Source: Bacteroidota bacterium (GTDB lineage: Bacteria > Bacteroidota > Bacteroidia > Chitinophagales > LD1). From it: 64,000 nucleotides of DNA. Shown here in pieces: positions 55,001 to 62,524 of the stretch (positions are counted from its first letter, which is position 1; every line of letters begins with the position of its first letter). Position numbers and translations under genes: made by a program. The notes under the pieces are model-generated. The model ran no database searches. It saw only the letters and a program-made list of their open reading frames with translations, and was not told the DNA's origin. The DNA is taken from contig JAFDYN010000020.1 in NCBI GenBank assembly GCA_018267385.1, positions 96,429 to 160,428 of the forward strand, read 5' to 3'.

Positions 55001-57400
55001 AAGCCGCATGAGGAGACGGACCTGCCGCTGACAGTGGCGCATGGCTACCTGCCGATCATAGTGGAGGAGAAGGCCAATAAGATCCCCGTGCAGATCATAG
55101 CAGAGAAATCTGTCCGCTCCCACACCCGCCAGAAGGTGACGGTGAAAGCCGCTCCTGGCTGCAAGATCACCCTGGCTGCGGTGGATGAAGGCATCCTCCA
55201 GATCACAGGCTACAAGACGCCTGATCCGTATGCTTTCTTCTATCAGAAGCGTGCGCTGGATGTCAATTCATTTGACCTGTACCCGTTGCTTTTCCCTGAG
55301 GTAAATGCCTCTATCTCTAGCACCGGCGGTGACGGCTCGGATATGTCCAAGCGCGTAAATCCTGTCAAGAACAAGCGTGTAAAACTGCTCAGCTACTGGA
55401 GCGGCATCACCGAGGCCAATGGTAGCGGCGAGGGCAAGTATGAGTTTGATATCCCGCAGTTCTCAGGTGAGGTGCGGCTGATGGCGGTGGCGTATAAGGA
55501 TAAGTCCTTTGGCAGTGCCGATGCGCATATGACGGTGGCTGACCCTATCGTGCTGGTCACCTCGCTGCCGCGCTTTATCAGTCCGCGCGATACGATAGAT
55601 GTGCCTGTCACCATTTCCAATACTACTGCCAGCAGCACCAGCGCCTCTGTGACGGCGAAGGCCGAAGGGCCGATACAGTTCGTAGGCTCGGTGTCTCAGT
55701 CTGCGTCTGTGAATGCAAAGGGTGAAGCTCGTGTCCTCTTCCGCCTCGTAGCGAATGGCGCTCCTGATGAGGCCAAGGTGACCGTGACCGTGACCGGTGC
55801 CGGTGGCAAATACGAAGACGTGACAGACATCACTGTACGCCCTGCGGCGTCTCTGCAAAAGGGCAATGGCAGCGGTGTGATAGACGGTGGCACGGCCAAG
55901 ACTGTAGAGATAGGTGACCCGCGCTTTATCCCTGCTATGGCGGACTATAGTGTGGTAGTGAGCCGCTCGCCTATGGTGCAGTTTAGCGATCACCTGACCT
56001 ACCTCGTGCAGTACCCGTATGGCTGTACGGAGCAGACGGTGTCGGCGGCTTTCCCTCAGTTATACTTTCAGGACCTCAGCGGACTGATGAGTCCGACTTT
56101 AGCCAAAACAGCAAATTATAACATTAACGAGGCGATCCGCAAGATCAAGATGCGCCAGCTCTACAATGGTGCACTGACCCTCTGGGACGGCGAAGGGGAG
56201 GAGTGCTGGTGGGCATCGGTGTATGGTGCGCACTTCCTCATAGAGGCTAAGAAGGCCGGCTATGACGTCTCTGACGACCTGCTGGATAAACTGCTCGAGT
56301 ACCTCGGCGCTCGCCTGCGCAATCACGACCTGATCACCTGGTACTATAACCGTGGCCTGAATAAGAAGATCGCGCCGCACGAGGTGGGCTACAGCCTCTA
56401 TGTACTGGCCCTCGCGGGCAAACAGGACCTGAGTACGATGAACTACTACAAGTCCAACCCGCAGCTACTCACTACTGACTGCAAATACCTCCTCTCTGCG
56501 GCCTATGCGCTGGCAGGGGACAAGGGCAAATTTAAAGAGATGCTGCCGTCTACTTTTGTGGGTGAAGTATCTGATAAGGAAACAGGCGGTAGCTTTGCCT
56601 CTGCGGTGCGTGATGAAGCGATAGCGCTGAATGTACTGGCCGAGGTAGACCCGCAGAATCCACAGATACCGACCATGTCCCGCCATGTATCTGAGACCAT
56701 CAAGCGGGAGTACTACCTGAGTACGCAGGAGCGTGTGTTCAGCTTCCTCGCCCTCGGCAAGGTACTGCGTGCGAATGCCTCTGCGACTGTCACTGCCGAT
56801 ATCAAGGTCAATGGCAAAGTGGTGGGTTCCTTCACCGGTCAGTCTCTGAAACTGAGTAAGAAGAAGCTCGGCGGTAGCAAGATAGAAGTAGTGACCAAAG
56901 GCAGTGGCAAGCTGTATTACTTCTACGAAAATGAAGGTATCACGGCAGATGGCTCCTTCAAGCAGGAAGACAGCTATATCAAGGTGCGCAAGGAGTTTTA
57001 TGACCGCTTCGGGCATCAGTTGTCATCGCTCAATTTCAAGCAGAATGACCTTGTGATCGTGCGCCTGAATATAGAGAGCAGCTACAACCGCCCGATAGAC
57101 AATGTGGTGATCACCGATATGCTACCGGCAGGTTTTGAGATAGAGAATCCGCGCCTGAAAGAGGTGCCGGGTATGGACTGGATCAAGGATGCCTCTACGC
57201 CTACCGCCTCAGACTACCGCGATGACCGTGTCAATCTCTTTACAGACCTCTACACCGGCCGTCCGCAGCACTACTACTATGCCGTGCGCTGTGTCAGCCC
57301 GGGTGCCTTTGTGATGGGGCCGGTGATGGCAGATGCGATGTATGCGGGTGAGTATCACTCCTACAATGGTGGGGGAGTGGTACGGATCACGCAGAAGTAG
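52001..57400 (+). CDS. Alpha-2-macroglobulin-family lipoprotein with intact thioester motif
   Basis: 1,799 residues, among the largest genes here. Lipoprotein signal with lipobox LLAAC (Cys19), so anchored in the periplasm or outer membrane. N-terminal MG domains (about 30-1150) include the extended YRPGETIHSSVIVRDQ block. A bait-like stretch near 1110-1130 leads to the conserved SYWSGITEANGSG. The thioester motif GCTEQ lies at 1341-1345 (PYGCTEQTVSA), inside the alpha/alpha TED domain (about 1310-1620), and a receptor-like C-terminal domain follows. Bacterial members trap attacking proteases and are often next to pbpC; no pbpC is present here. A long hairpin follows directly after the stop. 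Confidence 0.9.
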   Translation: MRNAFRLAAVSFLFLLAACNLKNRVNLVSTNAKDEVPVLGNLVFTFDKNLVGDTMLNAWDTTQYIRFDPPIAGRFQWTSSYELTFSPDYSLDPATDYHAEVTSKLTSHSIYSVGKIPDINFHTPYQRLESGNALWTTIDESSHTPIGQLELFFFYKVDPAQLKDKLSIEVDGARADFKILTTQADEHILVNLTTLKIEDKDYQIKATIAPGITPYGGKTGTRQPIEYKTTLQSPYILTVNNIEAEHDGNSGTVHLYTSQQMLEEGLDKAISFDPAVSFKTQVTQDGLILTSDKFDVTKEYTLTIKAGVKGRIGGVLKEEYSHSVAFGQLEPSIRFTNQKGVYLTPKGAKNIEVQIINVPQVQVSISKIYENNILASGRYSYYDDDGDSGDGYVSADGERNYGDNLQVGDKVYETTIETKNLPKKGNSRLFKFDFPDKLREYKGMYKITIRSQGQYYLNESRYVSLSDIGLIAKDGRDKMFVFANSIKTAQSMAGVAVSVYGANNQVMGTGTTNNDGVAEIELKHRDFTGFRPALIIAKTQQGDFNYMPFNTTRVETSRFDVGGKKANSTGLDAFVYNERDMYRPGETIHSSVIVRDQRWRSPGEIPVRLKYLLPNGQELKSYRKTLNDEGSVEVALELSPASITGSYSLEVYTSNDVLLATKNIMVEEFMPDRIRVTTSLDKPYLKPGDKTNLSINAMNFFGPPAADRNYEVEMQISSKYFSPKKYSSYNFSLANQTTEFDKIERTGTTDEKGNAKEQFEVPAAYVNNGVLEGDIFATVFDESGRPVSRRSSVDIYTQDVFYGMDRDGYYYYPLNQAIRFPLVALNKDEKPVSTQGHIVVIKHDYKTVLSRSSEYFRYESQKEDRTIVDQLINISGENTVYSFVPKTPGDYEIRLAKPGADAYVMYSFYSYGGYGYNTNTSFEVNNEGNIDISLDKEKYNAGETAKVLFKAPFNGRILVTLESDHVIDHFYINTDKRTATATLNLKADYVPNAYISATLIKPHEETDLPLTVAHGYLPIIVEEKANKIPVQIIAEKSVRSHTRQKVTVKAAPGCKITLAAVDEGILQITGYKTPDPYAFFYQKRALDVNSFDLYPLLFPEVNASISSTGGDGSDMSKRVNPVKNKRVKLLSYWSGITEANGSGEGKYEFDIPQFSGEVRLMAVAYKDKSFGSADAHMTVADPIVLVTSLPRFISPRDTIDVPVTISNTTASSTSASVTAKAEGPIQFVGSVSQSASVNAKGEARVLFRLVANGAPDEAKVTVTVTGAGGKYEDVTDITVRPAASLQKGNGSGVIDGGTAKTVEIGDPRFIPAMADYSVVVSRSPMVQFSDHLTYLVQYPYGCTEQTVSAAFPQLYFQDLSGLMSPTLAKTANYNINEAIRKIKMRQLYNGALTLWDGEGEECWWASVYGAHFLIEAKKAGYDVSDDLLDKLLEYLGARLRNHDLITWYYNRGLNKKIAPHEVGYSLYVLALAGKQDLSTMNYYKSNPQLLTTDCKYLLSAAYALAGDKGKFKEMLPSTFVGEVSDKETGGSFASAVRDEAIALNVLAEVDPQNPQIPTMSRHVSETIKREYYLSTQERVFSFLALGKVLRANASATVTADIKVNGKVVGSFTGQSLKLSKKKLGGSKIEVVTKGSGKLYYFYENEGITADGSFKQEDSYIKVRKEFYDRFGHQLSSLNFKQNDLVIVRLNIESSYNRPIDNVVITDMLPAGFEIENPRLKEVPGMDWIKDASTPTASDYRDDRVNLFTDLYTGRPQHYYYAVRCVSPGAFVMGPVMADAMYAGEYHSYNGGGVVRITQK

Positions 57401-57410
57401 ACTTTTTCAT

Positions 57411-57455
57411 ATCGTCCCGCGTCCCCGTACATAGGCAACGGGGACGCGGGACGAT
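57411..57455. repeat. 18-bp-stem hairpin, copy 1
   Basis: ATCGTCCCGCGTCCCCGT (57411-57428) and its exact reverse complement (57438-57455) around a 9-base loop, 11 bases after the alpha-2-macroglobulin stop, followed by TTTCTT. It probably terminates that gene. An identical stem recurs at 57986-58030. Confidence 0.85.
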
Positions 57456-57529
57456 TTTCTTAAAGCAACTAGGTAGATCAACACTTGCTTTAACCAGTAT
57501 AATATACAGCATTAAGATATAGCAGAATG

Positions 57530-57919
57530 CTACTTTTCTTCTATGTCACTATCCCTTATTGTCCAGAAAGGACGAGGCTGTGGTTTTTCAGGTTTTTTAT
57601 ATCCATAGGTAGCTATTGACCAATATTCCTCAGACTCTACACGATCTGCAATATCACATAGGATGTCGTTTTGACGTAGTAGAGAAATGATGTATCTCTC
57701 TTCTTCTGATCGTAATGGGATAGGACAATTATTTACATGTAGTCTTCCTGGTATCCATTGTGGCTTGTGATTGCCTTGCATGCGGTATTGAGGTAAATAA
57801 AATGTGATCTCATGCCCTAAAGCATCTTTGCATCTCCAAAACATAGATCCTCCATCTGCGGCTACTGCCATATCAATGAAGATTAAAGAGCCGTGAATGA
57901 TAGGGAGATTATGTTCCAT
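57530..57919 (-). CDS. Unknown protein in an AT-rich island
   Basis: 129 residues, not recognised. No signal peptide or membrane segment. It is mixed-charge and aromatic-rich, with IHGSLIFIDMAVAADGGSMFW at the start, a middle part with LRSEEERYIISLLR, and a Pro/Lys-rich end. Codon use and base composition are clearly more AT-rich than all neighbours. It lies between two copies of the same hairpin and between direct TAAAGCAA repeats, which points to horizontal acquisition. Small size and solitary position would suit an orphan immunity or effector protein, but nothing supports that beyond context. Confidence 0.55.
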   Translation of the reverse strand: MEHNLPIIHGSLIFIDMAVAADGGSMFWRCKDALGHEITFYLPQYRMQGNHKPQWIPGRLHVNNCPIPLRSEEERYIISLLRQNDILCDIADRVESEEYWSIATYGYKKPEKPQPRPFWTIRDSDIEEK

Positions 57920-57985
57920 ACAAGTTTTGGAGGTGTAATTTGTCTATGAATATATCTTTTATAAGTGCAAAACTGTCCTAAAGCA

Positions 57986-58030
57986 ATCGTCCCGCGTCCC
58001 CGTATGTATAGAACGGGGACGCGGGACGAT
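57986..58030. repeat. 18-bp-stem hairpin, copy 2
   Basis: Same 18-base arms as copy 1 (57986-58003 and 58013-58030) with a different 9-base loop. It lies 16 bases beyond the stop of the retropepsin-like gene, for which it may serve as terminator. Confidence 0.85.
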
Positions 58031-58046
58031 ATTTATATTACAGAAA

Positions 58047-58487
58047 CTACTTGCTCCCAATAAACAGCTTCTCCTGGCCGTAGTCTATGACCACATTATG
58101 CTTCTTCAGCAGGTCGGAGCCGAGGATGCCGTCTATCTTTTTGATCTTCATCTTGCGGTAGGTGCCGTTGACGTGGCTCAGGTCCACGCCGGCTACGAAG
58201 TATTGAGAGATATTGAGGTCGCCTATGGTGAGCTTTTTCAGTGTGCCGGTGTAGGACTCCATCACCGTGCTGTGCAGGCCAGTGGTCTCTTGCTTGATCA
58301 CCTTCATTTTACGCGCCAGTTTGCTCTCGTAGAAGGTCTTGTCTATCACAGATTTTGACGCGCCGGTGTCTATGAGGAAGCGGCATTTTTTGCCTTCTAC
58401 CGTCACTGTGATAAAGGGATGATAGCCACCGCCCATCATTTCTGAGACCGTGAATTTGATGCCTTTCGGCTTGGTTGTTTTTGCCAT
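58047..58487 (-). CDS. Retropepsin-like aspartic protease
   Basis: 146 residues, no signal peptide. The active-site motif LIDTGASKSVID has Asp40, and the hydrophobic-hydrophobic-Gly partner of the retroviral-type fold is DGILGSDLL (about 119-127). A single such domain would work as a homodimer. Members of this clan AA group are common, mostly uncharacterised bacterial cytoplasmic proteins. Separated from mdh by a terminator. Confidence 0.8.
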   Translation of the reverse strand: MAKTTKPKGIKFTVSEMMGGGYHPFITVTVEGKKCRFLIDTGASKSVIDKTFYESKLARKMKVIKQETTGLHSTVMESYTGTLKKLTIGDLNISQYFVAGVDLSHVNGTYRKMKIKKIDGILGSDLLKKHNVVIDYGQEKLFIGSK

Positions 58488-58507
58488 GTGAGATGGATAA
58501 AATAAAA

Positions 58508-58535
58508 AAGACCGTATACGTGAATATACGGCCTT
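58508..58535 (-). terminator. Terminator of mdh
   Basis: On the minus strand GGCCGTATA pairs with TATACGGTC (58533-58525 and 58518-58510), with one G-U, followed by TTTTTTATTTT. It lies about 20 bases beyond the mdh stop. Confidence 0.8.
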
Positions 58536-58554
58536 TCTATTGGTTTAGTTTGGA

Positions 58555-59490
58555 TTATACTGTCAGTGTGTTGAGAACTTCATTCATAGAGCGGACAGCG
58601 TCAGCGCTCTTGTTGAATGCCTCCTGCTCTTCAGCATTCAGCTTGTAGTCCACGATCTTCTCCCAGCCATTCTTGCCTATCACTACAGGCACGCCGAGGC
58701 AGATGTCCTTCTGGCCGTACTCGCCGTCGAGGGCTACGCAGCATGGGTATACCTTCTTCTCATCGCGCACGATGCTCTCTACGAGCGCCGCACCGGCCGC
58801 ACCCGGAGCATACCAGGCAGAGGTGCCTATCAGCTTCGTGAGGGTTGCGCCGCCTACCATCGTGTCAGCAGCTATCTTTTGCAGTTCCTCTGCCGAGAGG
58901 AGGTTGCTCACCGCGTGAGAGTTGAGGAATGCGAGGCGTGTGAGTGGTATCATGGTCGTATCGCCGTGGCCGCCTATCACTACTGCGTGCAGATCGCTCG
59001 GAGAGCACTTCAGCGCAGAGCTGAGGTAGAACTTGAAGCGGCTGCTGTCGAGGATGCCACCCATACCGATGATGCGGTGCTTAGGTATGCCGCTGCTCTT
59101 CAGTGCCAGGTAGGTCATGGTGTCCATCGGATTGCTGATCACCACGATGATCACGTCCGGAGAGTGCTTTAGGAGGTTTTCTGTCACCGTCTTTACGATG
59201 CCCGCGTTGGTGCTGATCAGCTCCTCGCGGGTCATGCCCGGCTTGCGCGGGATGCCAGAGGTGATCACCGCTACGTGGCTGCCCTGTGTCTTGGTATAGT
59301 CATTGGTAGAGCCTATGATCTTGGTGTCAAAGCCCAGCAGCGTGGCTGTCTGGCTCATGTCCATCGCTTTGCCCTCGGCTACACCTTCCTTGATGTCTAC
59401 GAGTACCAGCTCTTCACAGAGTTCTTTGCGGACGATATTGTCAGCTACGGTAGCGCCTACTGCACCTGCACCTACTACGGTTATTTTCAT
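58555..59490 (-). CDS. mdh: Malate dehydrogenase
   Basis: 311 residues, lactate/malate dehydrogenase family. NAD motif GAGAVG (7-12), Asp32 selecting NAD over NADP, substrate arginines Arg82 and Arg88 in PRKPGMTR (Arg rather than the Gln of lactate dehydrogenases), Asp148/Arg151 and catalytic His175 in GGHGDTTM. Typical MDH-III type of Bacteroidota. Oxidises malate to oxaloacetate; complements the 2-oxoglutarate dehydrogenase genes at 33-39 kb. Confidence 0.95.
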   Translation of the reverse strand: MKITVVGAGAVGATVADNIVRKELCEELVLVDIKEGVAEGKAMDMSQTATLLGFDTKIIGSTNDYTKTQGSHVAVITSGIPRKPGMTREELISTNAGIVKTVTENLLKHSPDVIIVVISNPMDTMTYLALKSSGIPKHRIIGMGGILDSSRFKFYLSSALKCSPSDLHAVVIGGHGDTTMIPLTRLAFLNSHAVSNLLSAEELQKIAADTMVGGATLTKLIGTSAWYAPGAAGAALVESIVRDEKKVYPCCVALDGEYGQKDICLGVPVVIGKNGWEKIVDYKLNAEEQEAFNKSADAVRSMNEVLNTLTV

Positions 59491-59528
59491 GATATTTTAT
59501 TGATAAAATGGTAAAAAATAAGACGGGG

Positions 59529-59557
59529 CAAACGTAAGGCAATTTGTGGAAACACAA
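59529..59557 (-). promoter_or_regulatory. Bacteroidota-type promoter for mdh
   Basis: Minus strand: TTG (59557-59555), an 18-base spacer, and TACGTTTG (59536-59529), an exact TAnnTTTG match. Leader about 35 bases. Confidence 0.7.
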
Positions 59558-59633
59558 AAAGATTTTTATCACCGTTGTGATATGGTTTAACATAGATTTT
59601 ACCTGCGAAAAATCCGCTATTTTCGGCCTTGTC

Positions 59634-60587
59634 ATGTCACACGCATTCCGCACCGTCATTCCACTGCCACGAGCGCCTTTCACTATCAGCCACCGAGACA
59701 GGCTGGTCACCATTGGGTCGTGCTTCTCGGAGCATATCGGGCGGTATTTTGCGCAATATAAGTTTGACACAGACATCAATCCCTTTGGCCAGCAGTACAA
59801 TCCCGGCTCCATAGCCAATGCTATAAACCGCCTGCTATCGGCTAAACCATACGACGCTGACGAGCTGGTGCTACAGGATGAGCGCTATCATTCCTATGAC
59901 CATCACGGCAGCTTCTCGCTGTCGGGCAAAGAAGAGACAGCAGCTGGTATCAATGAAAGACTACACGCTTCATCGGCGAAAATAAAGCAGGCCAGTGTAC
60001 TCTTCCTCACCTTTGGAACCGCCCATGTTTTCAAACTCAAAGGCACCGACCGCATCGTCTCAAACTGCCACAAGATACCCGCAAAGGAATTTGACTTTGA
60101 AATGCTCTCGACTGACGAAATAGTACGCTTGCTATCGCAAAGCCTCGCTCTCCTGTGGCAGGTCAATCCTACTGTGAAAGTAGTCCTTACCGTCAGCCCC
60201 GTGCGCTACTTCGCCTTCGGTCATTTTGAAAACTCTGTGAGCAAAGGCCGCCTGCACGATGCCATCTATCAGCTGTGTCAGAAATATGCGCAGTGCGTCT
60301 ACTTCCCTGCCTACGAGATCGTGATGGATGAGCTGCGGGATTACAGGTTCTTTGCAGATGATATGCTGCATCCCAATCAGCTGGCGATAAGCTATGTGTG
60401 GGAGCAACTATGTAAAGTCTTTTTTGGAAAAGACACCAATGCTATTCTTCAGGAAATAGATGAAATAAATGCGGCGCTTAATCATCGGCCTAGAAATCCT
60501 GATAGTCAGGCGCATAGGCAGTTGATAGAGAAATACAGACAAAAAAATGACAATCTTCAGGAGAGGCTGGGCTTGCTTCATAGCTAA
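59634..60587 (+). CDS. GSCFA-domain protein
   Basis: 317 residues from ATG 59634 (MSHAFRTVIPLP); the frame is open 30 codons further but that part overlaps the mdh promoter. The family motif appears as TIGSCFSEHIG near 27-37. Other conserved stretches are FNPFG-like INPFGQQYNPGS, FLTFGTAHVFK, LTVSPVRYF, and FADDMLHPNQLA, the last being a GDSL-like DxxH pair. GSCFA proteins are SGNH-hydrolase relatives of unproven function, widespread in Bacteroidota. Divergent from mdh. Confidence 0.85.
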   Translation: MSHAFRTVIPLPRAPFTISHRDRLVTIGSCFSEHIGRYFAQYKFDTDINPFGQQYNPGSIANAINRLLSAKPYDADELVLQDERYHSYDHHGSFSLSGKEETAAGINERLHASSAKIKQASVLFLTFGTAHVFKLKGTDRIVSNCHKIPAKEFDFEMLSTDEIVRLLSQSLALLWQVNPTVKVVLTVSPVRYFAFGHFENSVSKGRLHDAIYQLCQKYAQCVYFPAYEIVMDELRDYRFFADDMLHPNQLAISYVWEQLCKVFFGKDTNAILQEIDEINAALNHRPRNPDSQAHRQLIEKYRQKNDNLQERLGLLHS

Positions 60588-60604
60588 TAATTGACTTACT
60601 TTTG
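60573..60604 (+). promoter_or_regulatory. Bacteroidota-type promoter almost touching the next start codon
   Basis: TTG 60573-60575, a 21-base spacer and TACTTTTG 60597-60604 (exact TAnnTTTG). Transcription would begin near 60608-60611, so ATG 60611 would be leaderless or nearly so. Confidence 0.6.
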
Positions 60605-60610
60605 CATAAA

Positions 60611-61474
60611 ATGAAAACTATGCGAAACCTACTACTCCCGTTATTTACCCTTTCGGTTCTCGCCACTTCTGCGCAGTCAAACTCTTATTTACCTCTGAAT
60701 GATAGCACACAGATATGGTATAGTTCTTATTGCCAGTGTGGTCTGGGCGGTGGTACACGTGTCACTAAAACATACCATTTTGGCGCCGATACAGTCATTG
60801 GTAGTTTTACATATCTCAAAGCGAAGGCTACTGAAGGCTATGACGAATATATCCGTCAGGATACCTCCGGGCGTTATTATTTGTACGCGACTGACCGCGA
60901 GTATCTGCTTTACGACTTTAATGCAGTGGCAGGCGATTCTTTCACCGTAGATCCTATTTCACACAATTATTATAAAGTCGACTCTACAGACGCGGTCCTG
61001 ATAGATGGATCACTACGCAAGAGAGTTTGGTGTAAGACCAATTACGGATTGCCACAAGCCCCACAGGGAGCTATAGTTCCGATACAATGGGTGGAAGGTG
61101 TAGGGTCTAGCATGGGGCTTATCTCGGTTTTCGAAAGAAGTGCCGGATTTGTCTATTCATACTGTGGCGTACAAAAAGAAGGTCGTAAGATATACCCTGA
61201 TACCGTAGGTAAGTGCGACATCACGACTGGTGTGATAGATCTGGCGAGTCAGGATCTGCAAATATCTCCTATACCTGCTACGGATGTCGTAGCAGTGAGC
61301 GCTGACTCTTGGATGTTTGATAAGATCGAATTGATCAATATGCAAGGACAAGTACTATACACTGAAATAGCGAGCCATCAACTGAGCCTGCGCAGCTATA
61401 GTCCTGGCATCTATCTGCTGCGTATGTCTGATAAAGAAGGGAATTATACTTTCAGGAATATAGTCAAAGAATAG
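60611..61474 (+). CDS. Secreted protein with T9SS sorting domain, unknown function
   Basis: 287 residues from ATG 60611 (ATG 60620 also possible), signal peptide ending ATSAQ. The central ~190 residues are beta-rich with CQCGLGGG near the start and later YSYCGVQKEG and GKCDITTG. I recognise no enzyme motif. The C-terminal ~75 residues (from LQISPIPATD) form a T9SS type A sorting domain ending YTFRNIVKE. Likely a small cell-surface or released protein. Confidence 0.75.
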   Translation: MKTMRNLLLPLFTLSVLATSAQSNSYLPLNDSTQIWYSSYCQCGLGGGTRVTKTYHFGADTVIGSFTYLKAKATEGYDEYIRQDTSGRYYLYATDREYLLYDFNAVAGDSFTVDPISHNYYKVDSTDAVLIDGSLRKRVWCKTNYGLPQAPQGAIVPIQWVEGVGSSMGLISVFERSAGFVYSYCGVQKEGRKIYPDTVGKCDITTGVIDLASQDLQISPIPATDVVAVSADSWMFDKIELINMQGQVLYTEIASHQLSLRSYSPGIYLLRMSDKEGNYTFRNIVKE

Positions 61475-61480
61475 GCAGGC

Positions 61481-62410
61481 CTAGTTATTCCATAGCATCT
61501 TATCATACCGCATTACTATTGAAATGTCCTTGCGTTTGAGATAGAAGAGTAGTTCCTCTTCATCGCCCCTGTGCGTCAGCAGCACAAAGTCGCCGCCCCA
61601 GGCACCGAGAGATTTGACCTCACCCCAGTAGTCGGGGAAGAGTTGTGACTTGATCGTCGGGGTTTGCAGCGCCTCCGAGACGATGGCCTCATGCTCGCGG
61701 ATGATCTGCTCCATCTTGTCCAGCGTCTGGCTCTGGAGCATACTGTCGGTGAGTTTTGTGAGCCATGTCACAGCGTCTTTATTGCCCTTTATCCTATCAC
61801 GATAGGAGGCGATACTGGTAGAGGACGTCACCTTTTTGCCAGTATAGGCGAAGTACAATTGCTCTGCAAAAGGCGGCAGGAAATGTACTTGCTCCCATGT
61901 AGCCCTGCCATCTATAAGTGTGTACACGATAGGCGTATCACTACCCGCCACCGCCACATCATAGCCCGAGCCGCCCATGGTAGCGTGCAGCAGTGCGACA
62001 CCATCCACACCAGCCCATGCAGAGAGGCAATACACCAAAGTAGAACTGGTACCGAGGCCCCATTCATTGGGAAACTCGAGGCTGGTCTCTACTGCGATGT
62101 CGTTATAGCCACTTAGGAAAGATGGGTTCATTAGTCGAGCCTGTTGTAGCATCTGTGTGAGTATGCGGGCTTCTTTGCTGTCCGTATTGATACATTGCAG
62201 CGTTTGCTTGTCAAAGGTCAGGTGTAGCCAGGGCTGCTTGAGATGATCGAGTGCGACCCAGTAGAGGGTATTGCTCTCACCGCTAAGTTCCTTCACCCGT
62301 AGGTGCTGGCCGAACTGTACGGGGATGGTCAAAACCTTCGCCCCTTCCAAAGCAAAATACTCGGAGGTCAGCATTAGTTTGCCATGGCCGTAAAACGAGA
62401 TGTTAGACAT
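61481..62410 (-). CDS. GYDIA-family GHMP kinase
   Basis: 309 residues, GHMP kinase fold. FYGHGKLMLTSEYFALEGA at the N-terminus resembles the mevalonate kinase head, the ATP-binding GLGTSST lies near 117-123, and the family-naming motif appears as GSGYDVAVA. A position next to HMG-CoA reductase supports a mevalonate-pathway kinase, although the family has not been firmly assigned. The start codon lies inside a heptamer repeat array (62401-62428). Likely co-transcribed with the upstream reductase gene, 103 bases away. Confidence 0.85.
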   Translation of the reverse strand: MSNISFYGHGKLMLTSEYFALEGAKVLTIPVQFGQHLRVKELSGESNTLYWVALDHLKQPWLHLTFDKQTLQCINTDSKEARILTQMLQQARLMNPSFLSGYNDIAVETSLEFPNEWGLGTSSTLVYCLSAWAGVDGVALLHATMGGSGYDVAVAGSDTPIVYTLIDGRATWEQVHFLPPFAEQLYFAYTGKKVTSSTSIASYRDRIKGNKDAVTWLTKLTDSMLQSQTLDKMEQIIREHEAIVSEALQTPTIKSQLFPDYWGEVKSLGAWGGDFVLLTHRGDEEELLFYLKRKDISIVMRYDKMLWNN

Positions 62411-62428
62411 TAGACGCTAGACGTTAGA
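62401..62428. repeat. Heptamer array over the GYDIA start codon
   Basis: Four 7-base units on the plus strand: TGTTAGA, CATTAGA, CGCTAGA, CGTTAGA. The GYDIA ATG is the complement of CAT at 62408-62410, inside the second unit. Confidence 0.7.
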
Positions 62429-62489
62429 TAATGCAAATGGATGGACGATGTGGAGCGATAGTATTTAGATATTTGAAATAGCATGTATT

Positions 62490-62524
62490 AGTCTATTGTC
62501 TATCCTCTAAAGTCTATCGTCTTA
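62490..62524. repeat. Heptamer array over the HMG-CoA reductase stop codon
   Basis: Five 7-base units on the plus strand: AGTCTAT, TGTCTAT, CCTCTAA, AGTCTAT, CGTCTTA. On the minus strand they read ATAGACT-like, so this array is inverted relative to the one at 62401-62428. The reductase stop is at 62514-62516. Confidence 0.7.
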
